A stretch of 64,000 bases of DNA from DTU018 sp029550685. GTDB lineage: Bacteria; Bacillota; Syntrophomonadia; Syntrophomonadales; Syntrophomonadaceae. Made by a program: the position numbers and the translations under genes. Where the stretch lies: NCBI GenBank assembly GCA_035412805.1, contig DAONVO010000001.1:1-64000 (forward strand), read 5' to 3'. Below the pieces are notes generated by a model. That model worked only from the letters and a program-made list of their open reading frames with translations, searched no databases and was not told the origin of the DNA. The stretch's first letter is position 1, and each line of letters starts with the position of its first letter. Positions 1 to 9,031 of this stretch are shown here, piece by piece.

Positions 1-622
1 CCAATTCCTGGGGACTGGTTTTTAACTGGTTACAGCGAAAATCCAATCCCGGTCTGCGGTTATAATATTCCAGAATTGATACAGTAGTATCCCAGCCAAA
101 CTCATCAAGATAATATTTTACTATCCAGTCGGGATGAGAATAATATACTGCCAGGTATTCAGGTTCATGGTCAGGTGGATAGGATAAGCTATCTTTTTGC
201 CTCAAAATATTGCGTAATACAGCGTTAACCACCTGGGCCATTGAGTTGTTTACCCTCTGGCGAGTCAAATTAACTGCTTCATTTATACAGGCATAAGGGG
301 GTATATTATCCATGAACAGCAGCTGATATAGGCTTAATCGCAAGATGTTCAAGAACCAGTGATTCTGCTTTTGCAAGTTACCTCTTAAAAAAAAGGCAAG
401 CACCCAATCCAGGTGCTTTTGCATGCGAACAGTTCCATTAACCATTTCTGTGAGCAAGTTCCGTTCACCTACTGACAAGCTGCTGTTCTGCAATCCTTTA
501 TCCAGTGCCAGGTTGGCAAAAGCCCCCTGCTGATTGATCTGGTATAGAATCTGCAAGGCTTGCTCACGAACTGAACCGGCAAGTGATGCAGCTTTACGAA
601 ATTTGCGCTGGTCTGATTTCAA
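1..622 (-). CDS. rsmB: 16S rRNA (cytosine-C5) methyltransferase RsmB, partial (N-terminal part)
   Basis: RsmB (Sun/Fmu) methylates C967-type cytosines of 16S rRNA with S-adenosylmethionine. Only about the first 207 residues are in the window; the gene runs off the left edge, so the Rossmann methyltransferase domain and catalytic cysteines are not visible. The reading frame continues without stops from a TTG at 622. It gives a NusB-like N-terminal domain (SVREQALQIL near the start, later NEAVNLTRQRVNNSMAQVVN), which is typical of RsmB. The TTG directly follows the stop codon of the upstream metallopeptidase (0 nt gap), and the only nearby ATG (630) is closed by a stop within four codons. Its place beside fmt, def and priA matches other Firmicutes. 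Confidence 0.9.
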   Translation of the reverse strand, partial: MKSDQRKFRKAASLAGSVREQALQILYQINQQGAFANLALDKGLQNSSLSVGERNLLTEMVNGTVRMQKHLDWVLAFFLRGNLQKQNHWFLNILRLSLYQLLFMDNIPPYACINEAVNLTRQRVNNSMAQVVNAVLRNILRQKDSLSYPPDHEPEYLAVYYSHPDWIVKYYLDEFGWDTTVSILEYYNRRPGLDFRCNQLKTSPQEL

Positions 623-1297
623 TTATTCATCACTGCCTCCGAATATGGTTAGGTAGTATAGCAAATTGGCTATAGCTGACAGGGTAGCTGCTAAATAGGT
701 AAGGGCCGCCGCTCCCAGAACTTTTTTAACCATAGGTACTTCACTAGCAGATATTATCCCCGCCTCTGACAATTGCAGCACTGCCCGGTTGGAAGCATTC
801 AGCTCTACTGGAAGGGTAACCACATGGAATAATACTACTGCGGAAAACAGGATAATACCAACCATAATCAGGTCCGCGCTGTTGATAACGAATCCCAGCA
901 ACAGAATAGGAAAGGATGCTGATGAAGCAAAATTGGTAACTGGCACCAACCTATGACGCAAAGTTAAGGGCCCATACTCCTGCTGGTGCTGAATAGCGTG
1001 ACCAACTTCGTGAGCTGCCACTCCAATAGCGGAAATAGAGTTGCTGCCGTATACCGTTTCAGATAGACGCACTACCTTGGCCATGGGGTCATAATGATCG
1101 GTAAGGCTGCCCTGTATTGGTTGAATACCTACAGTTGATGACATACCATTACGTCTTAATAAAGTATTGGCAACTTCGGCACCGCTCATTCCCCGGGAAG
1201 AACGCACCTGAGAGTAACGGTTGAAGGTAGATTTAACTTTGAACTGAGCATATATAGACAATATTAAAGCCGGAATTATAAAGATGAAATAGGTCAT
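623..1297 (-). CDS. Zinc metallopeptidase, YugP-like membrane protease
   Basis: This 224-residue membrane protein belongs to the YugP family of neutral zinc metallopeptidases (COG2738). The zinc-binding HEVGH motif lies near residues 96-100. There is a hydrophobic N-terminal segment (residues 1-17) and three further hydrophobic stretches after residue 125, consistent with a multi-spanning protein. The substrate is unknown for the family. The ATG has a strong AAGGAGG site 7 nt upstream. The gene sits between a DUF116 gene (4 nt upstream) and rsmB (adjacent), so it is probably transcribed with fmt and def. Length is normal for the family. Confidence 0.88.
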   Translation of the reverse strand: MTYFIFIIPALILSIYAQFKVKSTFNRYSQVRSSRGMSGAEVANTLLRRNGMSSTVGIQPIQGSLTDHYDPMAKVVRLSETVYGSNSISAIGVAAHEVGHAIQHQQEYGPLTLRHRLVPVTNFASSASFPILLLGFVINSADLIMVGIILFSAVVLFHVVTLPVELNASNRAVLQLSEAGIISASEVPMVKKVLGAAALTYLAATLSAIANLLYYLTIFGGSDE

Positions 1298-1301
1298 TTA
1301 A

Positions 1302-2054
1302 TCATCCTCCTTGACTAAAAAATTCCATGGCATTATTAACGCGTATCATATCTACATCGGTATTTAAACATGGCCCATGGGGCCGGTAATTTAATATTCC
1401 CAGAACCGGGATAATTGAAATATCTTGTATTCCCAAAGAAAGATCCCTTTCACAAGCAATGGCTATAACCGCCCCCGGGCGCTGTTCCTTAATCGCCTGG
1501 CGAGCCAAGGTGCCGCCGGTCACTACTCTTAGCTTACAATCATACTGGTCAGCCAGTTTTTTCAATTCTCCAATTTTACACTTGCCGCATTGTTTGCAGT
1601 TTGCCACATCGATGGTAATTTTATGGGGACATTCTGCATGCTGCAAGCAATGGGGGGCTAAAATCATCACTTTTTGCCCAGGTAAGTTTACTTGTTTAGA
1701 ACGAACCAAATAATTATTAACCGCGATAAATGATCGTAAAATCGAGTCACGGTCCACCCGAAGCAACTTACCTACCAACAATGCTACTGGAAACAGCCAT
1801 TCATTAACAACTCGGGCTACATTCTCTTGCCACGGTGTGGTGTGGGAACGAATTATCATGATCACCATCGCTATTATACCTAGGGCAAAGATTATTAAGA
1901 AAAGTACTGCCACTGATACCAGTAATACCAGTAATACCTGATTTAGCATCATGGTCCGGTTGAAAATTAAAAACCATACCAGCCATATAACTGCGGCTAT
2001 TAGAAAGAGACTAAAGGTTAGCAGCCCCAAGTATAAACGTTTCTTAGCTTCCAT
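1302..2054 (-). CDS. DUF116 domain membrane protein with C-terminal cysteine-rich domain
   Basis: This 250-residue protein has two predicted transmembrane helices at about residues 9-31 and 37-67, then a soluble domain matching DUF116 (COG1852), whose biochemical role is not established. The soluble part carries cysteines in the pattern C-x4-C (about 136-141) and C-x2-C-x2-C (about 153-159), followed by a late Cys in IACERD. This spacing suggests metal or iron-sulfur binding, which is inference. It lies between fmt (12 nt upstream) and the YugP-like protease, a neighbourhood common in Clostridia, so it is likely part of the fmt-rsmB transcript. The ATG is preceded by GGGAG. Confidence 0.82.
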   Translation of the reverse strand: MEAKKRLYLGLLTFSLFLIAAVIWLVWFLIFNRTMMLNQVLLVLLVSVAVLFLIIFALGIIAMVIMIIRSHTTPWQENVARVVNEWLFPVALLVGKLLRVDRDSILRSFIAVNNYLVRSKQVNLPGQKVMILAPHCLQHAECPHKITIDVANCKQCGKCKIGELKKLADQYDCKLRVVTGGTLARQAIKEQRPGAVIAIACERDLSLGIQDISIIPVLGILNYRPHGPCLNTDVDMIRVNNAMEFFSQGG

Positions 2055-2066
2055 AATAACCGCTCC

Positions 2067-2996
2067 CTAATTGCCCAGCTGTTCCCCCGCATCAAGTCGG
2101 ATTCCTTTGAGAAATTCCTTAGCCAACATACGTTTTTTCCCCGCTTTTTGTACTTCCAGAATTTCCAGATATCCTTGTCCAGTTTGGACTAGAAATCCTT
2201 CCTGGGTCTTGGTAATAATTTCACCTGGCCTGGCCGTATTTTCGTGTTCATGAACTCTACTGGTAAATATTTTAAGTTTATTACCATTATATGTAGTGTA
2301 TGCACCTGGCTTGGGGTCAAGAGCGCGTATCTTATTATGAATATCCCAAGCGGAATCGGACCAGTTAATAATTTCATCCTCGGGCTGAATCATGGTTGCG
2401 TAAGTAGCTTGGGAATTATCCTGAACTATTGGACGAACCGTCCCCGCTTGAACCTGCTGAATTGTTTGCAATAACAGCTCAGCTCCAGCCTGGGCTAAAA
2501 CCTTTTCCAGGGCGCCAGCATTCATATTCAGGGGAATTTCTACCGCTGTTTGCAATATTATATCACCAGTGTCAAGCCCTTCATTCATAAACATCGTTGT
2601 CACTCCGGTAGTAGCTTCCCCGGCCATTATGGCTCTTTGGATTGGAGCAGCTCCCCGGTAGCGGGGCAGCAAAGAAGCATGGACATTAATACACCCATGA
2701 ACAGGGATGTTCAGTATGTCTGTGGGTATCAGCTGTCCATAGGACACTACTACAATTAGATCCGGATGCAAGGAAGATATAAGCTGAACAGCCTCCCCAT
2801 CCTTTATGCGCGTATACTGATATACTGGCAAACTCCTTTGCATGGCCGCCAGTTTTACCGGAGGTGATTCAATTTTGTGCCCCCGGCCTTTAGGGCGGTC
2901 AGGCTGGGTGATAACTGCAGCAACCTCGAAGTTATCAGCAATGATCTGCAAGGAAGGTACTGCAAACTCCGAAGTACCCATAAAAACTATCTTCAT
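2067..2996 (-). CDS. fmt: Methionyl-tRNA formyltransferase
   Basis: Fmt transfers a formyl group from 10-formyltetrahydrofolate to Met-tRNAfMet for translation initiation. The 309-residue product has the family length. The N-terminal Rossmann-type domain opens with MKIVFMGTSEFAVPSL, and the active-site region NVHASLLPRYRGAAPIQRAI lies near residues 107-126. A C-terminal OB-fold domain follows (about 205-309). The ATG has a GAGGTG site and starts 15 nt after the end of def, the enzyme that later removes the formyl group. priA, def, fmt and rsmB are adjacent in the same order in Bacillus. Confidence 0.96.
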   Translation of the reverse strand: MKIVFMGTSEFAVPSLQIIADNFEVAAVITQPDRPKGRGHKIESPPVKLAAMQRSLPVYQYTRIKDGEAVQLISSLHPDLIVVVSYGQLIPTDILNIPVHGCINVHASLLPRYRGAAPIQRAIMAGEATTGVTTMFMNEGLDTGDIILQTAVEIPLNMNAGALEKVLAQAGAELLLQTIQQVQAGTVRPIVQDNSQATYATMIQPEDEIINWSDSAWDIHNKIRALDPKPGAYTTYNGNKLKIFTSRVHEHENTARPGEIITKTQEGFLVQTGQGYLEILEVQKAGKKRMLAKEFLKGIRLDAGEQLGN

Positions 2997-3011
2997 GTTT
3001 TCACCTCGGAA

Positions 3012-3470
3012 CTAAGACTTGACCCGGCGTATATCGGTGGCTTTGTCAATGAAAAGTATGCCATTCAAATGATCAATTTCATGTTGAAAAGCCCGGGCCA
3101 GGAGATCGGTAGCTTCATATTCCACCTGTTGCCCCTCCCGGTTCAAGCCCCGGACCATTACCCGGTTAGCTCGTTTGACCGTACCAACCACATTGGGAAT
3201 ACTCAAACATCCTTCCCGGCCGACTTGCTCACCTTCAGCTGAAACTATCTCGGGATTGATTAGTTCGATCAGTTGGTCTCCTGGATCAATTACAATTATC
3301 CTTTTGGAAACGCCTATCTGCGGTGCCGCCAATCCAACACCGTCAAACGCATACAGGGTATCACGCATATTATCTAGAAGCCGTAATACGCCGGCATTAA
3401 TATTCTTTACCGGCAGAGCTGGCGTACGCAAGATATCAGCGGGTTCTTCTACAATCTGGTATACACCCAA
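3012..3470 (-). CDS. def: Peptide deformylase
   Basis: Def removes the N-formyl group from nascent proteins. All three signature motifs of this Fe/Zn hydrolase are visible in the 152-residue product: GVGLAAPQIG (about 45-54), EGCLS with the metal-ligand cysteine (about 89-93) and QHEIDHLNG with the two ligand histidines and catalytic Glu (about 129-137). The start is a TTG, supported by AAGGAGG 10 nt upstream and by the family N terminus. It sits between priA and fmt, 15 nt from each, and is almost certainly co-transcribed with both. Confidence 0.96.
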   Translation of the reverse strand: MGVYQIVEEPADILRTPALPVKNINAGVLRLLDNMRDTLYAFDGVGLAAPQIGVSKRIIVIDPGDQLIELINPEIVSAEGEQVGREGCLSIPNVVGTVKRANRVMVRGLNREGQQVEYEATDLLARAFQHEIDHLNGILFIDKATDIRRVKS

Positions 3471-3485
3471 GTAAAATATACCTCC

Positions 3486-5867
3486 TTACATCATTATCCC
3501 AGGATCCATATCGAAAACTACTCTGACATCTGGGTCCCACCTGTACTGTAATAAATAACTGCCCAGGCTCTGCAGCAATCCCCGGCTATCGGCTTTTAAT
3601 ACCATCTGTAGCCGGAAGCGATTTCTCAGCTTCCAAATAGGGCAGGGTGCCGGGCCCAGTATTTGCATGTCGTCCTCAATAGAATCCATGCGTTCATCGA
3701 TCAATTGTTTGAGAATATCAGCTGTTTTCTGAGCTTTGTTCTGAATCTTGGAGCTTATTTCAATTCTTAATATACTGGAAAAAGGCGGATAACCCAGGTA
3801 TTTCCTAAGCTTAATCTCCTCAGTAAAAAAGCCATGATAATCCTGGCGTATAGCCATACGGATGATTGGATGATCAGGTTGAAAGGTCTGGATTATTACC
3901 TGACCCGGTATGGAACTTCTTCCCGATCTTCCCGCCGCCTGTACCAGCAATTGAAAAGCTCGTTCCCCCGCCCGGTAATCAGGTATTCCTAACATACCAT
4001 CAGCACTAATTATACCTACTAAAGATACCCGGGGAAAATCCAGGCCTTTGGCTACCATCTGGGTTCCAATCAGTATATCAGTATCGCCATGCTGCATGGA
4101 TGCCAGTACTTTTTGTAAATATCCCCTGCGCCTGGCGTTGTCGATATCCAGTCTATCAATACGGGCATTTGGGAATAGCTGGCGTACATCTTGCTCAACT
4201 TTTTGGGTACCCCAGCCAACTCTGGCCAGATGGTGACTGGAACAATGGGAACAAACAGTTATTTCCTCGACCTGATAATTACAGTAGTGACATATATATT
4301 GCTTTACATCCTGATGATAATTAAGGCTTACAGCACATCTAGGGCACGTGGCTATCATACCACATTGTTGGCAAATAGTCATGGGGGAGTATCCCCGGCG
4401 GTTCAGGAAGAGAATACATTGTTGACCATTTTCCAATGCTTCTTGTATACACTCTGCTAAACGGGGAGATATAGACAGCATATGGCCTTGCCTCCAATTA
4501 ACCCTCATATCCTCTGCTATTACCTCAGGCAAAGGTATCCCCTCCACCCTTTCTGGTAAGCGAAGTATCTGAGAGGAACCGGTTATAGTGCGATGATAGC
4601 TTTCTACCGAAGGAGTAGCACTGCCCAATAGTAATACTGCTGATTCAAGCTGACAACGGAATCTGGCTACTTCCCTGGCATTATAACGAGGAGTTTCTTC
4701 CTGTTTATAGGTTGATTCCTGCTCTTCGTCAATAATAATCAGGCCTAAATTATTAAAGGGCGCAAACACTGCCAAACGGGTTCCCAGCACTAAATTTGCT
4801 TCTCCGTTAGAAATCCTCTTCCATTCCTCATAACGTTCCAGGGCAGGAAGACCGCTATGCAGTATAGCTGTACCAGGAATTCGGGCGGCAAATTGACTAA
4901 TCAGGTGTTCTGTCAAAGCAATCTCCGGTACCAGTACTATAGTCTGCAATCCTTTTTCCATAGCTGACAGCGCACAATTAATGTATACTTCGGTCTTACC
5001 GCTTCCAGTTACACCATGCAGCAGAAACTCCTGGTATTTATTGCCATCAAGGGCTTGCTGAACTGCACTGACCACTAGGCTCTGTTCCGGAGACAAGTTA
5101 AATAACGCCGGCTTAATTTCTGGTTGCAGTTTGTGCCGTTCAATAAGTCCTTGTCCTATCAGGGACCTGATACTGCTCATAGTATATTCTTCTTCCAATT
5201 TACGGCAGTCCATTGGGCCAACCATTTTTAATAATTCTAGTATCTCAGCCTGCCGCGGAGCTCGTCTGCGGATTTTATCTATATCAAATTGAGCAGAATC
5301 AACAAGCTTATAAACCCATCCCTCCTTGCGATGCCGCTTTGTCCCATATCTTTTTACCGGAATGAGAATATTCTCTGTACACAATTGATTTAAAACGTCC
5401 TCTCCTAACAACTGCATCGCTTTATCCCTGGCTATGCCGCCGCTATGCGCAATGCTGTTTAAGAAAGACGCCGTATCTTTATCTAGGTTTTTCCAATATT
5501 CATGACTCAGATGGGGATTTAGTATGATCCTATCAGAATGGGCTTTGGCTTGGGCTCGCGGAACCATGAGGGCTAATACCGAACTCAGTGGTGATAAGTA
5601 ATATTGGGCCATCCAGTCAGCCAATTTGAAAAGATTGGCGTTAATTACTGGTTCCCGGTCCAAAATATCGATAATCATTTTTAGGCTGCCCTGATCTTCT
5701 ATGGGACGCAAGTTGCGGACATATCCTTCTACCCTGCGGTTTCCTAAAGGTACCAGAACCCTCATACCACATGCTATTTGTGAAGCTAATGCGTCAGAAA
5801 CTAGATAAGTAAAAGACTCATCGAAAGCTTTAGCCTTTTGATTTATGACTACTTCAGCACTAAGCAT
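3486..5867 (-). CDS. priA: Primosomal replication protein N' (PriA helicase)
   Basis: PriA recognises stalled replication forks and reloads the replicative helicase. The product (793 residues from the start proposed here) has an N-terminal fork-binding region, helicase Walker A GVTGSGKT (about residues 285-292), a Walker B box containing DEEQ, and eight cysteines in paired CxxC motifs between about residues 517 and 560 that bind two zinc ions. A SAT motif and a QxxGRxGR helicase motif are also present. The frame is open to a TTG at 5894, but the ATG at 5867 has AGGGGGG at 6 nt spacing and begins MLSAEVVINQ as in homologues, so I prefer it. It leads the priA-def-fmt-rsmB group. Upstream is a repeat-rich gap that ends at the metK terminator. 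Confidence 0.95.
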   Translation of the reverse strand: MLSAEVVINQKAKAFDESFTYLVSDALASQIACGMRVLVPLGNRRVEGYVRNLRPIEDQGSLKMIIDILDREPVINANLFKLADWMAQYYLSPLSSVLALMVPRAQAKAHSDRIILNPHLSHEYWKNLDKDTASFLNSIAHSGGIARDKAMQLLGEDVLNQLCTENILIPVKRYGTKRHRKEGWVYKLVDSAQFDIDKIRRRAPRQAEILELLKMVGPMDCRKLEEEYTMSSIRSLIGQGLIERHKLQPEIKPALFNLSPEQSLVVSAVQQALDGNKYQEFLLHGVTGSGKTEVYINCALSAMEKGLQTIVLVPEIALTEHLISQFAARIPGTAILHSGLPALERYEEWKRISNGEANLVLGTRLAVFAPFNNLGLIIIDEEQESTYKQEETPRYNAREVARFRCQLESAVLLLGSATPSVESYHRTITGSSQILRLPERVEGIPLPEVIAEDMRVNWRQGHMLSISPRLAECIQEALENGQQCILFLNRRGYSPMTICQQCGMIATCPRCAVSLNYHQDVKQYICHYCNYQVEEITVCSHCSSHHLARVGWGTQKVEQDVRQLFPNARIDRLDIDNARRRGYLQKVLASMQHGDTDILIGTQMVAKGLDFPRVSLVGIISADGMLGIPDYRAGERAFQLLVQAAGRSGRSSIPGQVIIQTFQPDHPIIRMAIRQDYHGFFTEEIKLRKYLGYPPFSSILRIEISSKIQNKAQKTADILKQLIDERMDSIEDDMQILGPAPCPIWKLRNRFRLQMVLKADSRGLLQSLGSYLLQYRWDPDVRVVFDMDPGIMM

Positions 5868-5917
5868 AGCTTCCCCCCCTATTGTCACCTGCAAAACATA
5901 CCGTGATGTAATGAAAG

Positions 5918-6040
5918 CCTCGCTGCACGGCCTAAGCTGGAGTATTAGCCGGGCGAGTGACGTATGAATAGCCGTTGAACAAACGGCAAAACTGAGGGCT
6001 GCGAAGTGGAGCGAGAAACAGGATGTTTCGAGCAGCGAGG
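5918..6040. repeat. Structured intergenic element bounded by 9-bp inverted repeats
   Basis: CCTCGCTGC at 5918-5926 is exactly complementary to GCAGCGAGG at 6032-6040. Inside are two clear hairpins. GCCGTT/AACGGC has a 5-nt loop (5971-5987). GAAACA/TGTTTC has a 3-nt loop (6015-6029). The base composition is more GC-rich than the surrounding genes. It resembles REP-like extragenic elements seen in several bacterial genomes, or a structured RNA; the sequence alone does not decide which. Confidence 0.55.
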
Positions 6041-6185
6041 ACTAAGTGCATGGATCCAAATTCCGAGCAGTCCGCTTCGTACCGGAGTAAGCCAGTGTGC
6101 TGCAGGCCAGGGTTTCCGGAGAGAGCCGGCTAATAGTCCTGCCTCCAGGTTAACACTCCTGCCAGGCCTTGTTTAGCGTAGATCA

Positions 6186-6340
6186 GCATAGAGATTGCCA
6201 TGCCCCTGACGGGGCTCCCAACCTTATTCGCGACCGATGGGAGCATCAGCAACCTTAATTGTGTTCATAACCCGTAGGATTTGAACACTTCAGGAGTACC
6301 TGAAGGGTGTGATACCTGCAGGGTGCCTGACACATCAGGA
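6186..6340 (+). repeat. Dispersed intergenic repeat, copy A
   Basis: This stretch aligns by eye, over about 120 bases at roughly 70 percent identity, with the reverse complement of 35671-35855. Shared blocks include GCATAGAGATTGCCA, GCCCCTGAC, CAACCTTA, GCGACCGA, GGAGCA, GCAACCTTA and ACCCGT. The GATTGCCACGCCCC-type core also occurs in both arms of the element at 24385-24521. Cores of this kind (rich in ATTGCGAG and GGCAATCTC) are widespread extragenic repeats in bacteria. No ORF is encoded. Confidence 0.7.
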
Positions 6341-6364
6341 AGACATTTCCGCAGCAAAACTATT

Positions 6365-6394
6365 CTAAAAACAAAGAGGCGGGTAACCCGCCTC
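6365..6394 (-). terminator. Rho-independent terminator of metK
   Basis: GAGGCGGG (6376-6383) pairs with CCCGCCTC (6387-6394) around a 3-nt loop. Read on the minus strand, the hairpin is followed by TTTGTTTTT. It lies 14 nt after the metK stop codon. Confidence 0.92.
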
Positions 6395-6407
6395 CTCCCG
6401 TTGGACA

Positions 6408-7604
6408 TTAGAGTCCCGCTTGTTGCCTAAGTATTTCGGCTTTATCAGTTCGCTCCCATGTAAAGTCAGGATCATTACGGCCAAAATGACCATAGGCAGC
6501 GGTCTTTTTGTAGATAGGACGCCTCAGGTCCAGGTCACGAATTATAGCTGCAGGTCTTAAATCAAAATTATTTCTAATCAGTTCCACAATTCTTTCCTCT
6601 GGAATATGGTTGGTTCCAAAGGTATCCACCCTAATTGACACGGGATGAGCTACCCCAATGGCATAAGCCAACTGGATTTCTATACGATCAGCTAGTCCGG
6701 CAGCCACACAATTCTTGGCCACGTAACGGGCTGCATAAGCAGCGGACCGATCCACCTTGGTAGGATCTTTACCTGAAAAGGCTCCACCTCCGTGGCGTGC
6801 CATGCCTCCGTATGTATCAACAATAATCTTTCTTCCTGTCAAACCGCAATCACCCTGAGGTCCGCCAATGACAAACCGCCCAGTGGGATTAATAAAAAAC
6901 CTGGTCTTGTCATCCAGCATACCGGCAGGAATAACCGCCTTTATTACATGCTCAATAATATCCCGGGACAATGTATCGGCATCGATTTCCGGATGATGTT
7001 GAGCGGAAACCACAACGGTATCAATCCGTACCGGTTTATTATCATGATATTCTACGGTTACTTGTGTCTTTCCATCTGGACGTAAGTACGGTATAATTCC
7101 TTCTTTTCGAACCTGAGTTAATCTTTGCGCCATACGGTTGGCTAATAATGCAGGCAGAGGCATGTATTCATCGGTTTCATTGCTGGCATATCCGAACATC
7201 ATTCCCTGGTCACCAGCACCAATTGACTCAATCTCATCATCCATATCACCTTGTTTGGCCTCAAATGCTTTATTGACACCCATGGCAATGTCGGGGGACT
7301 GTTCATCCAATGAAGTAATTACCGCACAGGTTTCACAGTCAAATCCATATTTTGCCCTTGTATAGCCAATCTCCTCTATAGTACTGCGGACCAACCTCGG
7401 TATGTCGACATAGCAGTCAGTGGTTATTTCTCCGGCTACCAGTACTAAACCAGTGGTAACCAAGGTCTCAGCTGCTACTCGAGCATTAGGGTCCTTGCTC
7501 AAAATGGCATCCAATATAGCATCCGAGATCTGATCAGCAATTTTGTCGGGATGGCCTTCTGTCACTGCTTCAGAAGTAAATAAAGTTTTATTCAATTCCT
7601 TCAC
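6408..7604 (-). CDS. metK: S-adenosylmethionine synthetase
   Basis: MetK makes S-adenosylmethionine from methionine and ATP. The 398-residue product has standard length and all family signatures: N-terminal SEAVTEGHPDKIADQISDAI (residues 11-30), the ATP-binding hexapeptide GAGDQG, and the phosphate-binding GGGAFSGKDPTKVDRS. The start is GTG at 7604, whose first bases overlap the TGA of coaBC (GTGA, 4 nt), so translation of the two is probably coupled. An efficient terminator follows the stop. No SAM riboswitch is visible, because the gene has no leader of its own. Confidence 0.97.
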   Translation of the reverse strand: MKELNKTLFTSEAVTEGHPDKIADQISDAILDAILSKDPNARVAAETLVTTGLVLVAGEITTDCYVDIPRLVRSTIEEIGYTRAKYGFDCETCAVITSLDEQSPDIAMGVNKAFEAKQGDMDDEIESIGAGDQGMMFGYASNETDEYMPLPALLANRMAQRLTQVRKEGIIPYLRPDGKTQVTVEYHDNKPVRIDTVVVSAQHHPEIDADTLSRDIIEHVIKAVIPAGMLDDKTRFFINPTGRFVIGGPQGDCGLTGRKIIVDTYGGMARHGGGAFSGKDPTKVDRSAAYAARYVAKNCVAAGLADRIEIQLAYAIGVAHPVSIRVDTFGTNHIPEERIVELIRNNFDLRPAAIIRDLDLRRPIYKKTAAYGHFGRNDPDFTWERTDKAEILRQQAGL

Positions 7605-8821
7605 TCCTCACACTTAGAGTTGTCCAACAAGTTAGCGACTTGATCAAGGATGACTGCCGCCACTTCTTGTTTGGGCATTTTGGGAAAGGATTTGACTTCC
7701 CCATTGCGGTGAATAATGGTCACAATATTCGTATCGGTGGCAAAACCTGCACCTTCAACGGTTACATCATTAGCAACAATCATATCCAAATTTTTGCTTT
7801 TAATCTTCTTGCGGGCATTTTCCAGGACATTTTCAGTTTCAGCTGCAAACCCAACTAAAATTTGATGATCCTGCTTGAGCTTGCCCAATTCTTTCAAAAT
7901 ATCAGGAGTACCTACCAGTTCCAGTATCCATTTCTCAGATCTATCCTCAGCTTTCTTACGCTTTTGGTCAGCAATCTGAGCACTCTTGAAATCACCAACG
8001 GCAGCAGAGCCAATTATTATATCACAAGAAGAATAATACTGTAACATTTGCTGGTACATTTCCTCTGCACTCCATACGGAGATAAAATGAACTCCAGTCG
8101 GCGGGTTCAAATGAGTGGGCCCGCTAACCAGAATAACCTCGGCTCCCCGTTTGCGTGCTTCGTCTGCCAGGCAATAGCCCATCTTGCCGGTTCCCCTATT
8201 GGTAATAAATCTAACCGGGTCGATATCTTCACAGGTGGAACCTGCATTTATCAGAACTTTTTTCCCGGCAAAATCCTGGCATGGATTAAGCAAATCTATA
8301 ATCCTTTGGTATATATCTTCTATATCTGGAAGTCTTCCGGGGCCAGTCACTCCGCAGGCTAAAACTCCCTGGTCCGGATCCATAACATGGTAGCCCAGGG
8401 ATTTAAGCTTATTGATATTACTCTGGACGATGGGATTCATATACATATTCGAATTCATAGCGGGAACAACTAAAATAGGGGCAGTCACAGCCAGAGCTAC
8501 TGTCGATAGTAAATCATCGGCAATTCCATGAGCCATCTTGGCAATAAAGTTGGCGGTAGCTGGGGCAATCACCAGCAGGTCTGCTTCCTCAGCAACCCCA
8601 ATATGCTGAACTTTGTAGCGCTCCGTTTCCTGCCATAGGTCAATTAAAACTTCCCGTCCACTCATGGTTCGGAAAGTCAAAGGAGTTACAAATTTAGTAG
8701 CTCCTTCAGTCATCAAAACCACAACTTCAAAATCGTCTTTATTGAGGCGGCTAACTAAATCTACAATTTTATAGGCTGCAATGCCTCCGGTTACACCTAT
8801 TGCGATTGTTTTTTTACTCAT
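7601..8821 (-). CDS. coaBC: Bifunctional phosphopantothenoylcysteine decarboxylase/phosphopantothenate-cysteine ligase
   Basis: CoaBC carries out two consecutive steps of coenzyme A synthesis. The N-terminal flavoprotein half (CoaC, about residues 1-180) shows the GVTGGIAAYK start, PAMNSNMY and the cysteine motif CGVTGPGRLPD. The C-terminal half (CoaB, about 185-400) has VLINAGSTCEDIDPVRFITNRGTGKMG and the dimerisation-associated VGFAAETEN region. The 406-residue length is typical. The ATG follows an AAGGAGA site. The gene sits between rpoZ and metK in the conserved gmk-rpoZ-coaBC cluster. Confidence 0.96.
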   Translation of the reverse strand: MSKKTIAIGVTGGIAAYKIVDLVSRLNKDDFEVVVLMTEGATKFVTPLTFRTMSGREVLIDLWQETERYKVQHIGVAEEADLLVIAPATANFIAKMAHGIADDLLSTVALAVTAPILVVPAMNSNMYMNPIVQSNINKLKSLGYHVMDPDQGVLACGVTGPGRLPDIEDIYQRIIDLLNPCQDFAGKKVLINAGSTCEDIDPVRFITNRGTGKMGYCLADEARKRGAEVILVSGPTHLNPPTGVHFISVWSAEEMYQQMLQYYSSCDIIIGSAAVGDFKSAQIADQKRKKAEDRSEKWILELVGTPDILKELGKLKQDHQILVGFAAETENVLENARKKIKSKNLDMIVANDVTVEGAGFATDTNIVTIIHRNGEVKSFPKMPKQEVAAVILDQVANLLDNSKCEE

Positions 8822-8838
8822 GGCTGTCTCCTTGCCGG

Positions 8839-9027
8839 TTATAAATCAATTTTAATACGACCGGTAACTACCTCATTTAATGCCTCGGTGACCATAGAGG
8901 AAAGTCGATAATCCTCATCGTTCTTTTTATTTTCAGAAAGTACTCTCGCCCGGCGTGCTACAGCAACAACCACAGCATACTTACTATCTCCTATATCCAT
9001 AATCTCTTTAGTAGATGGAGGAATCAT
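8839..9027 (-). CDS. rpoZ: DNA-directed RNA polymerase omega subunit
   Basis: Omega helps assemble RNA polymerase by binding the beta-prime subunit. This is a short protein (62 residues) with the family pattern: MIPPSTKEIMD, then KYAVVVAVARRARVL, then a C-terminal segment ALNEVVTGRIKIDL. The position between gmk (4 nt upstream) and coaBC (17 nt downstream) is the usual one in Firmicutes and supports the call despite the small size. The ATG has a GGGGTGA site. Confidence 0.93.
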   Translation of the reverse strand: MIPPSTKEIMDIGDSKYAVVVAVARRARVLSENKKNDEDYRLSSMVTEALNEVVTGRIKIDL

Positions 9028-9031
9028 TATA

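Larger units (their letters stand above)
5868..6407. other. 540-bp gene-free region between metK and priA, rich in hairpins and repeats
   Basis: No convincing coding frame is present. From the priA side it holds a structured GC-rich block (5918-6040), more GC-rich sequence without recognised features (6041-6185), a copy of a dispersed repeat (6186-6340), and the metK terminator (6376-6394). It separates metK from priA, which are not neighbours in the Bacillus arrangement, so it marks a junction in an otherwise conserved block. The priA promoter should lie here, but I could not pick out a convincing one. Confidence 0.7.

Noticed and set aside
7605..7700. Possible SAM riboswitch in front of metK
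   Set aside because: The metK start overlaps the coaBC stop codon, so there is no leader, and no S-box or SAM-II motif is visible.
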